NCBI GenBank assembly: GCA_018715765.1
Contig: DVKY01000027.1
Coordinates: 1 to 64,000, forward strand
DNA length: 64,000 nt
Direction of reading: 5' to 3'
Origin: Fimivicinus intestinavium
GTDB taxonomy: Bacteria > Bacillota > Clostridia > Oscillospirales > Acutalibacteraceae
In this document: positions 35,053 to 44,319 of the stretch, one piece after another
How the letters are laid out: each line of letters starts with the position of its first letter
Numbering within the stretch: the stretch's first letter is position 1
Notes under the pieces: generated by a model
The model's input: the letters and a program-made list of their open reading frames with translations, nothing else
The model's database searches: none
Told to the model about the DNA's origin: nothing
Translations under genes and position numbers: made by a program

Positions 35053-37119
35053 TTATTCCTCCGCCTCCGCCTTTGCCTCTTCGATGACCTTCTGGGCCAC
35101 GTTGGCCGGCGCCTCCTCATAACGGGTGAATTCCAGCGAGAAATGGCCTCTGCCATGTGTAACAGAGCGCAGCGTCGTTGCAAAATCGCCCATTTCCGCC
35201 ATGGGGACCTCAGCCACGATCTCCTGCATCTTATCCTCCGCCGGGCCCATGCCCAGCACACGGCCGCGCCGCTTGGTGATATCGCCCATGATATCGCCCA
35301 TCTTCTCATCCGGCATATAGGCCTTCAGCGTCCCAATCGGTTCCAGAATCACGGGATCCGCCTTTGGGATACCATTTTTGTAGGCGATGGAGGCAGCCGT
35401 TTTAAACGCCATTTCGGAGGAATCCACCGGGTGATAGGAGCCGTCGTAAAGCGTCGCCTTCACGCCGACCATCGGGTAGCCTGCGAGCACGCCCTTCTGC
35501 ACGCTCTCGCGCAGACCCTTTTCCACAGCGGGGAAGAAATTTTTCGGCACCGAACCGCCCACGACTTCCTCTGCGAACACGAGCTCTTCGCTGTCGCATG
35601 GTTCAAAGCGGATGAAGACATCGCCAAACTGGCCGTGGCCTCCGGACTGCTTTTTGTGACGCCCCTGTACCTCCACACGCTTTTTGATGGATTCACGGTA
35701 TGCCACCTTCGGCACGCTCAGCGTTACATCTACGCCGAATTTGGATTTCAGCTTGGAAACAATCACATCCAGATGCTGCTCCCCAAGGCCGGAGAGAATC
35801 TGCTCATGCGTTTCATGGTTGGTCTGATAGGAGATGGTGGGATCCTCCTCCATCAGGCGGAAAAGTCCGGCCGCAACCTTCTCCTCCTCCCCTTTTTTCG
35901 CCACCTTGACCGCCATGCTCAGGCAGGGCTCCGGGAAGGATACCGCCGCCAGCTTCAGCACCTTTTTAGGGCTGCACAGCGTGTCGCCTGTACGCATGTT
36001 GGAGAGCTTCGTTACAACGCCGATATCGCCGGCGACGATTTCAGGCACATCCTCCTGCTTTGCGCCGCGCACAGAAATCAGCTTGCCCATGCGCTCGCTC
36101 TCCTCCGTGCGTGCGTTGAATGCCGGGATATCCGGGGTAATCTTACCGGATACCACCTTAAAGAAGGACATCTTTCCGACAAAGGGATCCGCAATCGTCT
36201 TAAAGCAAATCGCCGCAAGCGGGCCGCTCTCATCGCAGGAGAGCTTCACCTCGTTGCCATCTGCATCCACAGCAGTCTCTCCCGCGCACTCATACGCACG
36301 CGGCGCAATTTTGGACAGGCAGTCCAGCAGCTGGTCTACGCCCTCCGTCGTATAGCCGGAGCAAGCGAACACCGGGTAGATGGAGCCGTCCGTCATGCCG
36401 GTTTGCAGGCCGCGGATAATTTCCTCCTGCGTGAACTCCGCGCCGTCAAAGAATTTTTCCATTAATTCGTCGTCCGTCGTGGCGACCGCCTCTTTGAGGA
36501 AGTTGAGCATCTCCTCGATACGGCTGTCCTGCGGTACGGGGATCTCAGACGCTTTGCCGTTTTGGTATGTAAACGCCTTTTGCGCCATCAGGTTGACATA
36601 AGCCTTAACCGCCCCGCCCTCCATATAGGGGACAACGATTGGGCACAGCTGCGTTTCATGCACTTCCTTGAGGAAATCAAGGGTTTTATAGAAATCGGTG
36701 TTTTCCGCATCCACCTTGGTGATGGCGAACATCTTTGCAATCCCGCGCGCATCCGCCGCCTTGAATGCCTTTTCCGCGCCCACATCGTATTTGCAGCCGG
36801 CCGCCGTGGTAATCAGCACGCAATCCGCCGCCCGGATGCCCTCGCTGACGCCGCCGGCAAAGTCAAACAGGCCGGGCGTATCGACAAGGTTGATTTTAAT
36901 GCCGTTCCACTCCAGCGGCGCAACCGCCGTGGAGACAGAGGCCTTCCGTTTTTTCTCCTCCGCGTCATAATCGAACACAGTGTTTCCATCTGCCACGCGG
37001 CCCAGGCGATCCGTCGCGCCGGCTAGATAGAGCATCGCCTCCGCCAGCGTCGTTTTCCCCCGGCCACCGTGGCCGGCAATCGCAATGTTTCGGATATCCT
37101 TTGCATGATAGGCTTTCAA
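35053..37119 (-). CDS. Elongation factor G-like GTPase (EF-G2 type)
   Basis: A 688-residue five-domain translational GTPase. The P-loop is GHGGRGKT (16-23) instead of the AHIDAGKT of canonical EF-G. The switch II region begins DTPG. The G4 motif reads TKVD, not NKxD. Domain IV carries SGGHGQFGDVFIRFEP, and domain V has GRGHFSLEF near the C-terminus. Such paralogues exist beside the main EF-G, and their role is unsettled (recycling, stress or GTPase-free functions). The start is TTG 37119, eight bases after AAGGAGG. Confidence 0.88.
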   Translation of the reverse strand: MKAYHAKDIRNIAIAGHGGRGKTTLAEAMLYLAGATDRLGRVADGNTVFDYDAEEKKRKASVSTAVAPLEWNGIKINLVDTPGLFDFAGGVSEGIRAADCVLITTAAGCKYDVGAEKAFKAADARGIAKMFAITKVDAENTDFYKTLDFLKEVHETQLCPIVVPYMEGGAVKAYVNLMAQKAFTYQNGKASEIPVPQDSRIEEMLNFLKEAVATTDDELMEKFFDGAEFTQEEIIRGLQTGMTDGSIYPVFACSGYTTEGVDQLLDCLSKIAPRAYECAGETAVDADGNEVKLSCDESGPLAAICFKTIADPFVGKMSFFKVVSGKITPDIPAFNARTEESERMGKLISVRGAKQEDVPEIVAGDIGVVTKLSNMRTGDTLCSPKKVLKLAAVSFPEPCLSMAVKVAKKGEEEKVAAGLFRLMEEDPTISYQTNHETHEQILSGLGEQHLDVIVSKLKSKFGVDVTLSVPKVAYRESIKKRVEVQGRHKKQSGGHGQFGDVFIRFEPCDSEELVFAEEVVGGSVPKNFFPAVEKGLRESVQKGVLAGYPMVGVKATLYDGSYHPVDSSEMAFKTAASIAYKNGIPKADPVILEPIGTLKAYMPDEKMGDIMGDITKRRGRVLGMGPAEDKMQEIVAEVPMAEMGDFATTLRSVTHGRGHFSLEFTRYEEAPANVAQKVIEEAKAEAEE

Positions 37120-37205
37120 ACCAAAATCCTCCTTCTTACCGCCTCTCTGGGGAAGCGGCGCATCCGTTATTCAAATATAATAATATTTTTACGGTGTTGC
37201 AATAA

Positions 37206-37234
37206 ATTATAGCATAATTGATGATACAGTTCAA
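37206..37234 (-). promoter_or_regulatory. Promoter for the EF-G-like gene
   Basis: On the minus strand TTGAAC (37234-37229), a 17-base spacer and TATAAT (37211-37206) lie about 90 bases before the TTG start. Confidence 0.65.
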
Positions 37235-37377
37235 TAAAAAATTTTCGCTTTTGCGGAAAACAGGCACAAATCAAAAAATCCTGTTTACTTGCCCAAATGA
37301 GGCCGCTTATTTTTGTGTATTCTTACAATTCCAGTGTCAAATTGACAAGCGAGGCCTTTTTCCCTCCGTTACTATAC

Positions 37378-37423
37378 ACAAAAAAATCCGTTTCTGATGG
37401 GCCCATCGGGCTTTCAGAAACGG
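37378..37423 (-). terminator. Terminator of the S1-domain gene
   Basis: CCGTTTCTGA (37388-37397) pairs with TCAGAAACGG (37414-37423), and the minus strand then runs into a long T-tract (37387-37379). It is about 35 bases after the stop codon. Confidence 0.85.
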
Positions 37424-37456
37424 AAGGGGTGGGACAGGCGCCATCGGTTCACGCGT

Positions 37457-38389
37457 CTAATCCGATGAAAAAACGCTTTCGATCACCTTTGGGCAGCAGT
37501 CCGGCGAGTAAACCCAATGATTTATGTAATCACTATCCGTATAATAAGTAACGGGGGGAGGGGGATATTCCGCGTCAAACGCATCCACAATAATCAGCTT
37601 GATCTTCATGCGCTCAGGGATCAGGCTTTTGATGTAAACGCTCGCGTGCTGGCCGGCAGAAACGCCCTGCACATATTCGGCAAGCCCGGCAAGGTTCGGC
37701 GTCAGCTCTACAAACACGCCGTATTTTTCCACCGAACGGATGATGCCGGGCACCGTCTCACCCGCCTTAAATTGCGCAGCATTTTGCTCCCATGTGCCTA
37801 GCAGCTCCTTATGCGTGAGGGTAATACGGCCGTTTTCATCAATGCTTTTAACAAGCGCCCGGATATCCTCGCCTGTATGAAACCGCTCGGACGGGTGCGG
37901 AATCCGGGAAACGGAGATGCTGTCAATGGGCATCAGAGCGCTGAGCCCCGCCCCGATATCGCAAAACACGCCAAACCCCTCCATGTGAGAGACGCGCGCG
38001 TCAATCACGTCGCCCGGGGAAAGTGCGGCAATATCCGTTTCCATACACTCCAGCTGCACACTGCGGCGGCTGAGAATTGCCGAGGTGCGCCCGAGCGCAT
38101 CAGTATCAAAGCCGGTGATACGAAATATGACCGGTTTATTGACCCGGGAGATGATCGCAATATCCCGCACAGTGCCCTCTTCAATCCCCACAGCCGCCTC
38201 CTCGCGTGGGATAATCCCCTCCATGCAGTCGAGATCCACATGCAGGTTGTGCTCCTTATCGCACAAAAGCGCGCGGGCCTCCAGCACCCTCCCTTCAAAA
38301 TACGCATCGCGCAGCGCGGCGGAGGAGGCAAACGCAGCGCGGTTTTCCGGTGTGTCCATCAGCCAGCCTTCCGGCTTAAAATGTTTCAT
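37457..38389 (-). CDS. S1 RNA-binding domain protein (ribosomal protein S1-like)
   Basis: About 310 residues. It contains at least two S1 OB-folds in the second half: PGDVIDARVSHMEGFGVFCDIGAGLSALMPI at about 125-155 and GETVPGIIRSVEKYGVFVELTPNLAGLAEY at about 215-245, plus a weaker N-terminal one. It is shorter than a full S1 and probably binds mRNA or rRNA. The start is uncertain between ATG 38389 and ATG 38401; neither has a clear ribosome binding site. Confidence 0.82.
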   Translation of the reverse strand: MKHFKPEGWLMDTPENRAAFASSAALRDAYFEGRVLEARALLCDKEHNLHVDLDCMEGIIPREEAAVGIEEGTVRDIAIISRVNKPVIFRITGFDTDALGRTSAILSRRSVQLECMETDIAALSPGDVIDARVSHMEGFGVFCDIGAGLSALMPIDSISVSRIPHPSERFHTGEDIRALVKSIDENGRITLTHKELLGTWEQNAAQFKAGETVPGIIRSVEKYGVFVELTPNLAGLAEYVQGVSAGQHASVYIKSLIPERMKIKLIIVDAFDAEYPPPPVTYYTDSDYINHWVYSPDCCPKVIESVFSSD

Positions 38390-38710
38390 TTTCCCACCCA
38401 TTCCGCCGCATAAAGCGGCCTCTTTTCTTTCGGCCGGTTTCGCGTATACCGGCGGTGCCTGCCGCTATGCCGCAGCAAGCCTCTGCCTTGCTGACACTGC
38501 GGCCGGCTTCGTTGCTATATATATGGAGGTTTTTCTGCTTTCATACCCGGCAGCGCGGACTTTTCGCGGCATACAGCCTTTTTTTTCCTGCACAGCCGTG
38601 CTATAATAAACCGGATACTGAAGAGCGTGCCGCCGCGTTGCGGGTACACAGTGGCCCCTGGCGCGGCCGTCCCTTTTCCGGCGCTTTGAATCCGACAGGA
38701 GGCGAGGGCA

Positions 38711-38917
38711 ATGGATGTTCGTCCTGGCGATATCCTGCTCATGAAGAAGGAGCACCCGTGCAAAAACCGGGAATTCCTCGTGCTGCGCGCGGGGATGGAT
38801 TTTCGCATCCGCTGCACAAAATGTGGGCGCGAGGTTATGGTGCCGCGCGTTAAAATTGAAAAGAACATCAAGCGTATCATACGGGAGGAGCCCGATGCGC
38901 CGCAGACGAAGGGGTAG
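38711..38917 (+). CDS. DUF951 domain-containing small protein
   Basis: A 68-residue protein that matches DUF951 along its length: GDILLMKKEHPCKNREFLVLRAGMDFRIRCTKCGREVMVPR. The two-Cys knuckle (CTKC) suggests zinc or nucleic-acid binding. An AGGAGGCGAGG site precedes the ATG. It is the first gene of a plus-strand run leading to prfA. Function is unknown, although the family is widespread in Firmicutes. Confidence 0.9.
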   Translation: MDVRPGDILLMKKEHPCKNREFLVLRAGMDFRIRCTKCGREVMVPRVKIEKNIKRIIREEPDAPQTKG

Positions 38918-39060
38918 CCTGCCGGCTTGACCGCACATGCAGCAAAAGCCCGTGTGCTGCGCTCTGCATGGCGATCATTGTGAAAGCCCGGAGGAAATTG
39001 GGAGGAAGAAGGCCCAGGCGGGCAAGTCTTCCCCGTGAAGGCAAAGGATGGTTTTTAGCA

Positions 39061-40137
39061 ATGCTCGATAAGCTGGAAAATGTAGAAAAACGTTATGAGG
39101 AGATCAACCTCCGGCTCTGCGAGCCGGGGATCGCCGCCGACCAGGCGCAGTATAAAAAGCTCATGCAGGAGGCAAAGCATCTGGCCCCGATTGTGGAAAA
39201 ATACCGCCAGTTCAAAGCGGCGCGCAGCACGATGGAGGAGGCCAGGGGGCTGCTGGACGCAGGCGGACTGGAAAAGGATTTTCACGAGATGGTGTTTGAG
39301 GAGCTGGAAACCGCCCGTGCGGAGATGGCACGCGCGCAGGAGGAGCTCAAGGTGCTGCTGCTTCCGCGCGACCCGAATGACGATAAAAACGTCATCGTCG
39401 AGATCCGTGGCGGCGCGGGAGGAGAGGAAGCGGCGCTGTTTGCCGGGTCTCTCTTTCGAATGTATTCGATGTATGCGGAATCGAAAGGCTGGAAATCCGA
39501 AATTCTCAGCGCCAATGAAACGGAGCTGGGCGGCTTCAAGGAGATCAGCTTCATGATCGAGGGCGAAGGCGCCTACTCCCGCCTGAAATTTGAAAGCGGC
39601 GTGCACCGCGTCCAGCGTGTGCCGGAGACGGAATCGCAGGGCCGTATCCACACCTCTACCGTCACGGTGGCCGTGCTGCCGGAGGCCGAAGAGGTGGACG
39701 TGGAGATCAATCCCGCCGACTTGCAGATTGACACCTACCGTTCCGGCGGCGCGGGCGGGCAGCATGTCAACAAAACGGAATCCGCCATCCGCATTACCCA
39801 CCTGCCCACCGGCACAGTAGTGGAATGCCAGGATGAGCGCAGCCAGTATAAAAACAAGGACCGGGCGATGAAAATCCTGCGTTCCCGCATTTTGGAGGCG
39901 GAGCGGGAGAAGCAGCACGAAGCGATTGCGGGCGAACGCCGCGCACAGGTTGGCACAGGCGACCGCAGCGAGCGCATACGCACCTATAATTTCCCGCAGG
40001 GCCGCGTCAGCGATCACCGCATCGGCCTGACGCTTTACAAGATTGAGCAAATCCTCAACGGCGCGCTGGATGAAATCATCGACGCGCTCATCACAGCGGA
40101 TACGGCGGAGAAGCTCAAGGCGGAAAGCGAAGCGTAA
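39061..40137 (+). CDS. prfA: Peptide chain release factor 1
   Basis: A 358-residue class I release factor. The stop-codon recognition tripeptide appears as PET in RVPETESQGR (canonical RF1 has PxT), and the catalytic GGQ lies in RSGGAGGQHVNKTESAIR. RF1 ends translation at UAA and UAG in the ribosomal A site. ATG 39061 follows AAAGGATG. No prmC lies next to it; tsaC follows 27 bp later. Confidence 0.95.
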   Translation: MLDKLENVEKRYEEINLRLCEPGIAADQAQYKKLMQEAKHLAPIVEKYRQFKAARSTMEEARGLLDAGGLEKDFHEMVFEELETARAEMARAQEELKVLLLPRDPNDDKNVIVEIRGGAGGEEAALFAGSLFRMYSMYAESKGWKSEILSANETELGGFKEISFMIEGEGAYSRLKFESGVHRVQRVPETESQGRIHTSTVTVAVLPEAEEVDVEINPADLQIDTYRSGGAGGQHVNKTESAIRITHLPTGTVVECQDERSQYKNKDRAMKILRSRILEAEREKQHEAIAGERRAQVGTGDRSERIRTYNFPQGRVSDHRIGLTLYKIEQILNGALDEIIDALITADTAEKLKAESEA

Positions 40138-40164
40138 CGCCGCTGGAAAGGATCGGATCCCCTT

Positions 40165-41190
40165 ATGCAGACCAGATATTACCCCATCACACCAGATGAC
40201 CGGCAGGCGCTGACCGAGATTGGCGGTATCCTCCGCGCGGGCGGCCTTGCCGGCATTCCGACGGAAACCGTCTATGGTCTGGCTGCCAACGCGCTTGACG
40301 GCCGCGCCGTGGCAAAAATTTTTCAGGCGAAGGGCCGCCCGCAGGATAATCCCCTGATCGTCCACATCGCCGCATTTGCGCAGATTTATGCGCTTGTACG
40401 CGAGATACCCATGCAGGCGGTCGCGCTTGCCCGCGCCTATTGGCCCGGGCCGCTCACCATGATCCTGCCCAAATCCTGCGTAATTCCCGATGCAGTCAGC
40501 GCAGGGCTTCGCACCGTCGCGGTGCGCATGCCGTCTCACCCGCTCGCCCGGGCGATCATCCAGGCCGCCGGCGTGCCGCTGGCCGCTCCATCGGCCAATC
40601 TCTCCGGGAGCCCCAGCCCCACCACAGCCCGCCACGTGCTGGACGATATGGAGGGCCGCATTGACGCGGTGGTAGACGGCGGTCCATGTGAAGTTGGCGT
40701 GGAATCCACCGTAGTCACGCTTGCCGCTGCGCGCCCCAGGCTGCTGCGGCCAGGCGGGATTACGCTCGAGCAGCTGCGCGCTGTGTTGGGCGAAGTGGAG
40801 GTCGACCGTGCAGTGGAGCAGCAGCTCGCCGCCGGAGAAACAGCCGCCTCTCCCGGCATGAAATACAAACACTATGCCCCGGCGGCACACGTAATCATCG
40901 TGCGCGGGCCGTTTGATCGCTATGCATCGTATGTCAACAGGCATGCCGGGCCAGAAGCCGCCGCCCTGTGCTACGAGGGGGAGGAGAGCGCGCTACAGGT
41001 GCGTGCGTTCCCCTGCGGCAGGCGCAATGACCCGGCCTCGCAGGCGCGGCATCTGTTTGACGCCCTGCGCGCGCTGGATGAGGCCGGCGTCAAAACCGCA
41101 TACGCGCGCTGCCCGGAAAAAAGCGGCGTCGGCCTGGCAGTATATAACCGGCTGCTGCGCGCGGCAGCATTTGAAATTGTCGACGTTTAG
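40165..41190 (+). CDS. tsaC: Threonylcarbamoyl-AMP synthase (Sua5/YwlC type)
   Basis: A 341-residue Sua5-type protein. The YrdC core has LAGIPTETVYGLAANAL and KGRPQDNPLIVHI near the start, then RMPSHPLA and APSANLSG. A C-terminal Sua5 domain follows (TAASPGMKYKHYAPAAH onward). It makes threonylcarbamoyl-AMP from Thr, bicarbonate and ATP for t6A37 of tRNAs. It is cotranscribed with prfA. Confidence 0.95.
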   Translation: MQTRYYPITPDDRQALTEIGGILRAGGLAGIPTETVYGLAANALDGRAVAKIFQAKGRPQDNPLIVHIAAFAQIYALVREIPMQAVALARAYWPGPLTMILPKSCVIPDAVSAGLRTVAVRMPSHPLARAIIQAAGVPLAAPSANLSGSPSPTTARHVLDDMEGRIDAVVDGGPCEVGVESTVVTLAAARPRLLRPGGITLEQLRAVLGEVEVDRAVEQQLAAGETAASPGMKYKHYAPAAHVIIVRGPFDRYASYVNRHAGPEAAALCYEGEESALQVRAFPCGRRNDPASQARHLFDALRALDEAGVKTAYARCPEKSGVGLAVYNRLLRAAAFEIVDV

Positions 41191-41314
41191 CTCCGGCGCG
41201 CAGGATAACCAGATGAACGCGCATAAACTTGGAAGGGGCGCCGAATTGCCTGCCGCCAGGCGTTGACAGCATCCCCGAAACAGGCATTCCAGCGAGGTGC
41301 GAGGTACAGAGTTT

Positions 41315-41944
41315 ATGAAAAAAGCAACCGTTCCCATTATCGGGCTAACCGGCCAAACCGGCGCAGGCAAAAGCACAGTGGCCTCCCGTCTGCGCGCGGG
41401 AGGGCTTTCCGTGATTGACGCGGACCAGGCCTCCCGACAGGTCATGCAGCCGGGCAGTCGTGTGCTGGAGGCTCTGGCAGGCGCTTTCGGATCGGATATC
41501 CTGCTGCCGGGCGGCGCGCTCAACCGCCCGCTGCTTGCACAGCGTGCGTTCCGTTCTCCTGCACAGACGGAAAAGCTGAACGCACTCACGCACCCCGCCA
41601 TTATCGAAGTGATGCGCCATGAGATAGCGCAGGCCGTGCAGAGCGGCGCGCAGGCCGTCGTGCTGGATGCTCCTCAGCTTTTTGAGAGCGGAGCGAATCA
41701 AATCTGCGATTGGATCATCGCGGTTGTGGCCCCGGAGGACATCCGTCTGCGGCGGATCATGGCGCGCGATCAGATCAGTGAAAATTCCGCGCGGCTGCGC
41801 GCGAATGCGCAGAAAAGCGAGGCATACTATAGAGAACATGCGGATATCCTGGTGCGCAATTTCCCTCCGTTTGACCTGGCGCAGGAGCTGAAGCCCGTTT
41901 GGGAGAAGCTTTGTGATTCAGAGGAAAAGGCGGAGGATACGTGA
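41315..41944 (+). CDS. coaE: Dephospho-CoA kinase
   Basis: A 209-residue P-loop kinase for the last step of coenzyme A synthesis. IIGLTGQTGAGKSTVASRL is the Walker A region, with DADQASRQVMQPGS, LNALTHPAII, VLDAPQLFESG and RRIMARDQIS typical of CoaE. ATG 41315 is used; a GTG at 41297 would add six residues. It follows tsaC after 124 bp. Confidence 0.92.
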   Translation: MKKATVPIIGLTGQTGAGKSTVASRLRAGGLSVIDADQASRQVMQPGSRVLEALAGAFGSDILLPGGALNRPLLAQRAFRSPAQTEKLNALTHPAIIEVMRHEIAQAVQSGAQAVVLDAPQLFESGANQICDWIIAVVAPEDIRLRRIMARDQISENSARLRANAQKSEAYYREHADILVRNFPPFDLAQELKPVWEKLCDSEEKAEDT

Positions 41945-41969
41945 GCACTCCGCTGGAAAGGAGCTTTGC

Positions 41970-42542
41970 ATGGAAAAGCGCAGGCGAACCGCTCTTTTTA
42001 AAATCAGCATCCTCTTCCTGCTCTTTGCCGCCGCTGTCGCCCTGATTACGGCAGTGAGCTACCGTTCGATGCTCAAGGCCTTTTATCCGCTCCGGCAGAC
42101 AGAGCTTGTGGAGCGATACGCAGCAGAGAATGGATTGGATGAGGCTTTGGTTTATGCAGTGATCAAGACGGAGAGCGATTTTAAGCCGGGCGCCGTCTCC
42201 GCTGCAAACGCAAAGGGCCTAATGCAGCTGACGCTTCCCACCTTTCAATGGCTGCAAACCAAAACAGGGGAGCAGTTAAGCAGCGACGCGCTTTTTGATG
42301 AGGAAACCAACGTGCGCTATGGCACGCTTTTCCTGCGCCTGCTGCAGGAGGAATTCGGCAGCACGCAGGAGGTGCTTGCCGCTTACCACGCAGGGAGAGG
42401 CCAGGTCAACCGCTGGTTGGAGGATCCTGGCGTTTCCAGCGACGGCAAAACGCTTGACCACATTCCGATACCGGAAACCGCACACTATGTCAAAAAGGTG
42501 ACAAAAGCGATCCATCGCTATCATAATCTTTATCATATATAG
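41970..42542 (+). CDS. Lytic transglycosylase (SLT domain), membrane-anchored
   Basis: A 190-residue protein with an N-terminal membrane anchor (ALFKISILFLLFAAAVALITAVSY) and an SLT/MltE-like domain: LVYAVIKTESDFKPGAVSAANAKGLMQLTLPT carries the catalytic Glu, then EVLAAYHAGRGQVNRWL. It cuts peptidoglycan outside the membrane. It overlaps the end of the coaE transcript with a GGAAAGGAG site and is followed 13 bp later by an aminopeptidase. Confidence 0.92.
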   Translation: MEKRRRTALFKISILFLLFAAAVALITAVSYRSMLKAFYPLRQTELVERYAAENGLDEALVYAVIKTESDFKPGAVSAANAKGLMQLTLPTFQWLQTKTGEQLSSDALFDEETNVRYGTLFLRLLQEEFGSTQEVLAAYHAGRGQVNRWLEDPGVSSDGKTLDHIPIPETAHYVKKVTKAIHRYHNLYHI

Positions 42543-42555
42543 GAGGAACCCGATC

Positions 42556-43965
42556 ATGAGCAAAGAAAAAAGCAAGGCAGAACAATTGCAGGACGAACTC
42601 TTTTTTAAGCCCAAGCACGCCATGCGCGGCGATCTGCCTGACGCGGAGGTCGAGCTTGCCGACGCGTTCTGCGAGAAATACAAATCTTTTTTAAATGCTG
42701 CGCGCACAGAGCGCGAGGCCGCCGGCTTTTTCTGCCGGGAGGCACAGGCTCATGGCTTTATGCCCTTTGACCCGCAGAAAAGCTACCGGGCGGGCGACAA
42801 GATCTACCGCCTGAACCGGGAAAAGGCGATCATCCTTGCCGTCATCGGCAAAAAGAGCGTAGGCGAAGGCGTGCGTATCGCCGCGGCGCATATCGACTCC
42901 CCGCGCCTTGACCTTAAGCCCAATCCGCTTTATGAGGATTTTGAGATGGCGCTGCTGAAGACCCATTACTACGGCGGCATCAAAAAATACCAGTGGACGG
43001 CGATCCCTCTCTCCCTGCACGGCGTAATCGTGCGCCGCGACGGCACAAAGATAAACGTTACCATCGGCGATCAGCCGGAGGAGCCCAAATTTGTGGTGAC
43101 GGATCTGCTGCCCCACCTTGCGCAGGAGCAGATGAAGCGCACGTTGGCGGACGGCGTGCGCGGCGAGGAGCTCAATATTCTCATTGGCTCCCGCCCCTTC
43201 CGCAGCGATGAGGGCAGCGAGCTCGTCAAGCTTAATATTCTGAAGCTGCTCAACGAAAAATACGGCATGGTGGAAAGCGATTTCCTCAGCGCAGAGCTGG
43301 AGCTTGTGCCCGCCTTCCCGGTGTGCGACATCGGTCTGGACCGCAGCATGATCGGAGGATACGGGCACGACGACCGCGTGTGCGCCTACCCGGCGGCGAT
43401 GGCGGCCTTTGCCTGCGAGGCGCCGGAATATACGGCCATCACGGTGCTCACGGATAAAGAGGAGACCGGCAGCGACGGCAACACCGGCCTCAACTCCTCC
43501 TATCTCAAATATTTCATTGCGGATCTTGCGCGGATGGAGGGCCTGGCGGCGCGCGACGTGCTCAGCCGCTCCCGCTGCCTGTCGGCAGACGTCAACGCAG
43601 CTTTCGATCCCACATTCCCGGACGTGATTGAAAAGAAAAACGCCGCATATCTCAACCGCGGCGTCGTTGTAACGAAATACACCGGCTCCCGCGGCAAATC
43701 CGGCACCTCAGACGCCAGCGCTGAATTCATGGGCGAGGTGCGCCGGCTCTTTGATGAAAAGCACATCTGCTGGCAGACCGGCGAGCTCGGCAAGGTTGAC
43801 CTCGGCGGCGGCGGGACGGTCGCTATGTATGTGGCGAACCTCGATGTGGACGTGGTTGACGTCGGCGTTCCGGTTCTCTCCATGCATGCGCCCTTTGAGG
43901 TAGTTTCCAAAATCGACGTCTATATGGCCTTCCGTGCCTTTAAGGCCTTTTTCGGCGTGGAATAA
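42556..43965 (+). CDS. M18 family aminopeptidase
   Basis: A 469-residue di-zinc aminopeptidase of the aspartyl/lysine type. The metal and catalytic residues are visible: AAHIDSPRLDLKP (His), GYGHDDRVCAYPA (Asp), DKEETGSDG (Glu, Glu), SADVNAAFDP (Asp), and SMHAPFEV (His). It trims peptides in the cytoplasm. It has an AGGAGG site and ends about 40 bases before a terminator. Confidence 0.95.
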   Translation: MSKEKSKAEQLQDELFFKPKHAMRGDLPDAEVELADAFCEKYKSFLNAARTEREAAGFFCREAQAHGFMPFDPQKSYRAGDKIYRLNREKAIILAVIGKKSVGEGVRIAAAHIDSPRLDLKPNPLYEDFEMALLKTHYYGGIKKYQWTAIPLSLHGVIVRRDGTKINVTIGDQPEEPKFVVTDLLPHLAQEQMKRTLADGVRGEELNILIGSRPFRSDEGSELVKLNILKLLNEKYGMVESDFLSAELELVPAFPVCDIGLDRSMIGGYGHDDRVCAYPAAMAAFACEAPEYTAITVLTDKEETGSDGNTGLNSSYLKYFIADLARMEGLAARDVLSRSRCLSADVNAAFDPTFPDVIEKKNAAYLNRGVVVTKYTGSRGKSGTSDASAEFMGEVRRLFDEKHICWQTGELGKVDLGGGGTVAMYVANLDVDVVDVGVPVLSMHAPFEVVSKIDVYMAFRAFKAFFGVE

Positions 43966-44006
43966 TTCCGATTTCAGCTTTCAGGTATCATAGGCATTAA
44001 ACAGTG

Positions 44007-44032
44007 GGCCCCGGGAGGTTTCTCCCGGGGCC
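44007..44032 (+). terminator. Terminator of the prfA-to-M18 gene run
   Basis: GGCCCCGGGAG pairs with CTCCCGGGGCC (11 bp, GTTT loop), about 40 bases after the aminopeptidase stop. No strong T-run follows. The next 100 bases hold no gene. Confidence 0.6.
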
Positions 44033-44150
44033 TGTCGGTTGTTCGGAGACTCCAAGCGTAATGATCAGCCCTGGCGGCAGCTGCTGCCACCCAATGCGTA
44101 CATGTGAGAGCACTTTTGGCCCGAAGGGCAAAAAGCGAATCTTCCCGTCT

Positions 44151-44319
44151 GTTTAAAGTTAGAGTTCAGATGTTAGAGATTAGACGCTGGATGCGGCTGC
44201 AATCACGTTCTGCTTCTGAGGCAATCGCTTCCGGCCCCGCGTCTGGCGCCTAATGTCCGAATGTGATGTCTGAATTGCCCCCATGTCTGACATCCAATTT
44301 TTAATATCCACTATCTAGC
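44151..44319. repeat. Interspersed palindromic repeat, copy C
   Basis: The left arm TTAGAGATTAGACGCTGGATGCGG matches the reverse complement of the right arm (ATTAGGCGCCAGACGCGG). Both arms carry repeated CTAA/CTGA words, with the tail GTCTGGCGCCTAATGTCCGA like copy B. It ends just inside the stop codon of the kinase-like gene. Confidence 0.6.

Noticed and set aside
34990..36465. A 491-codon open frame opposite the EF-G-like gene
   Set aside because: Antisense shadow of a conserved gene with no motif of its own.
39055..40944. A 629-codon open frame on the minus strand opposite prfA and tsaC
   Set aside because: It is a GC-driven shadow of two certain genes; its protein has no recognisable motif and is rich in His, Arg, Ala and Gly as antisense frames are.
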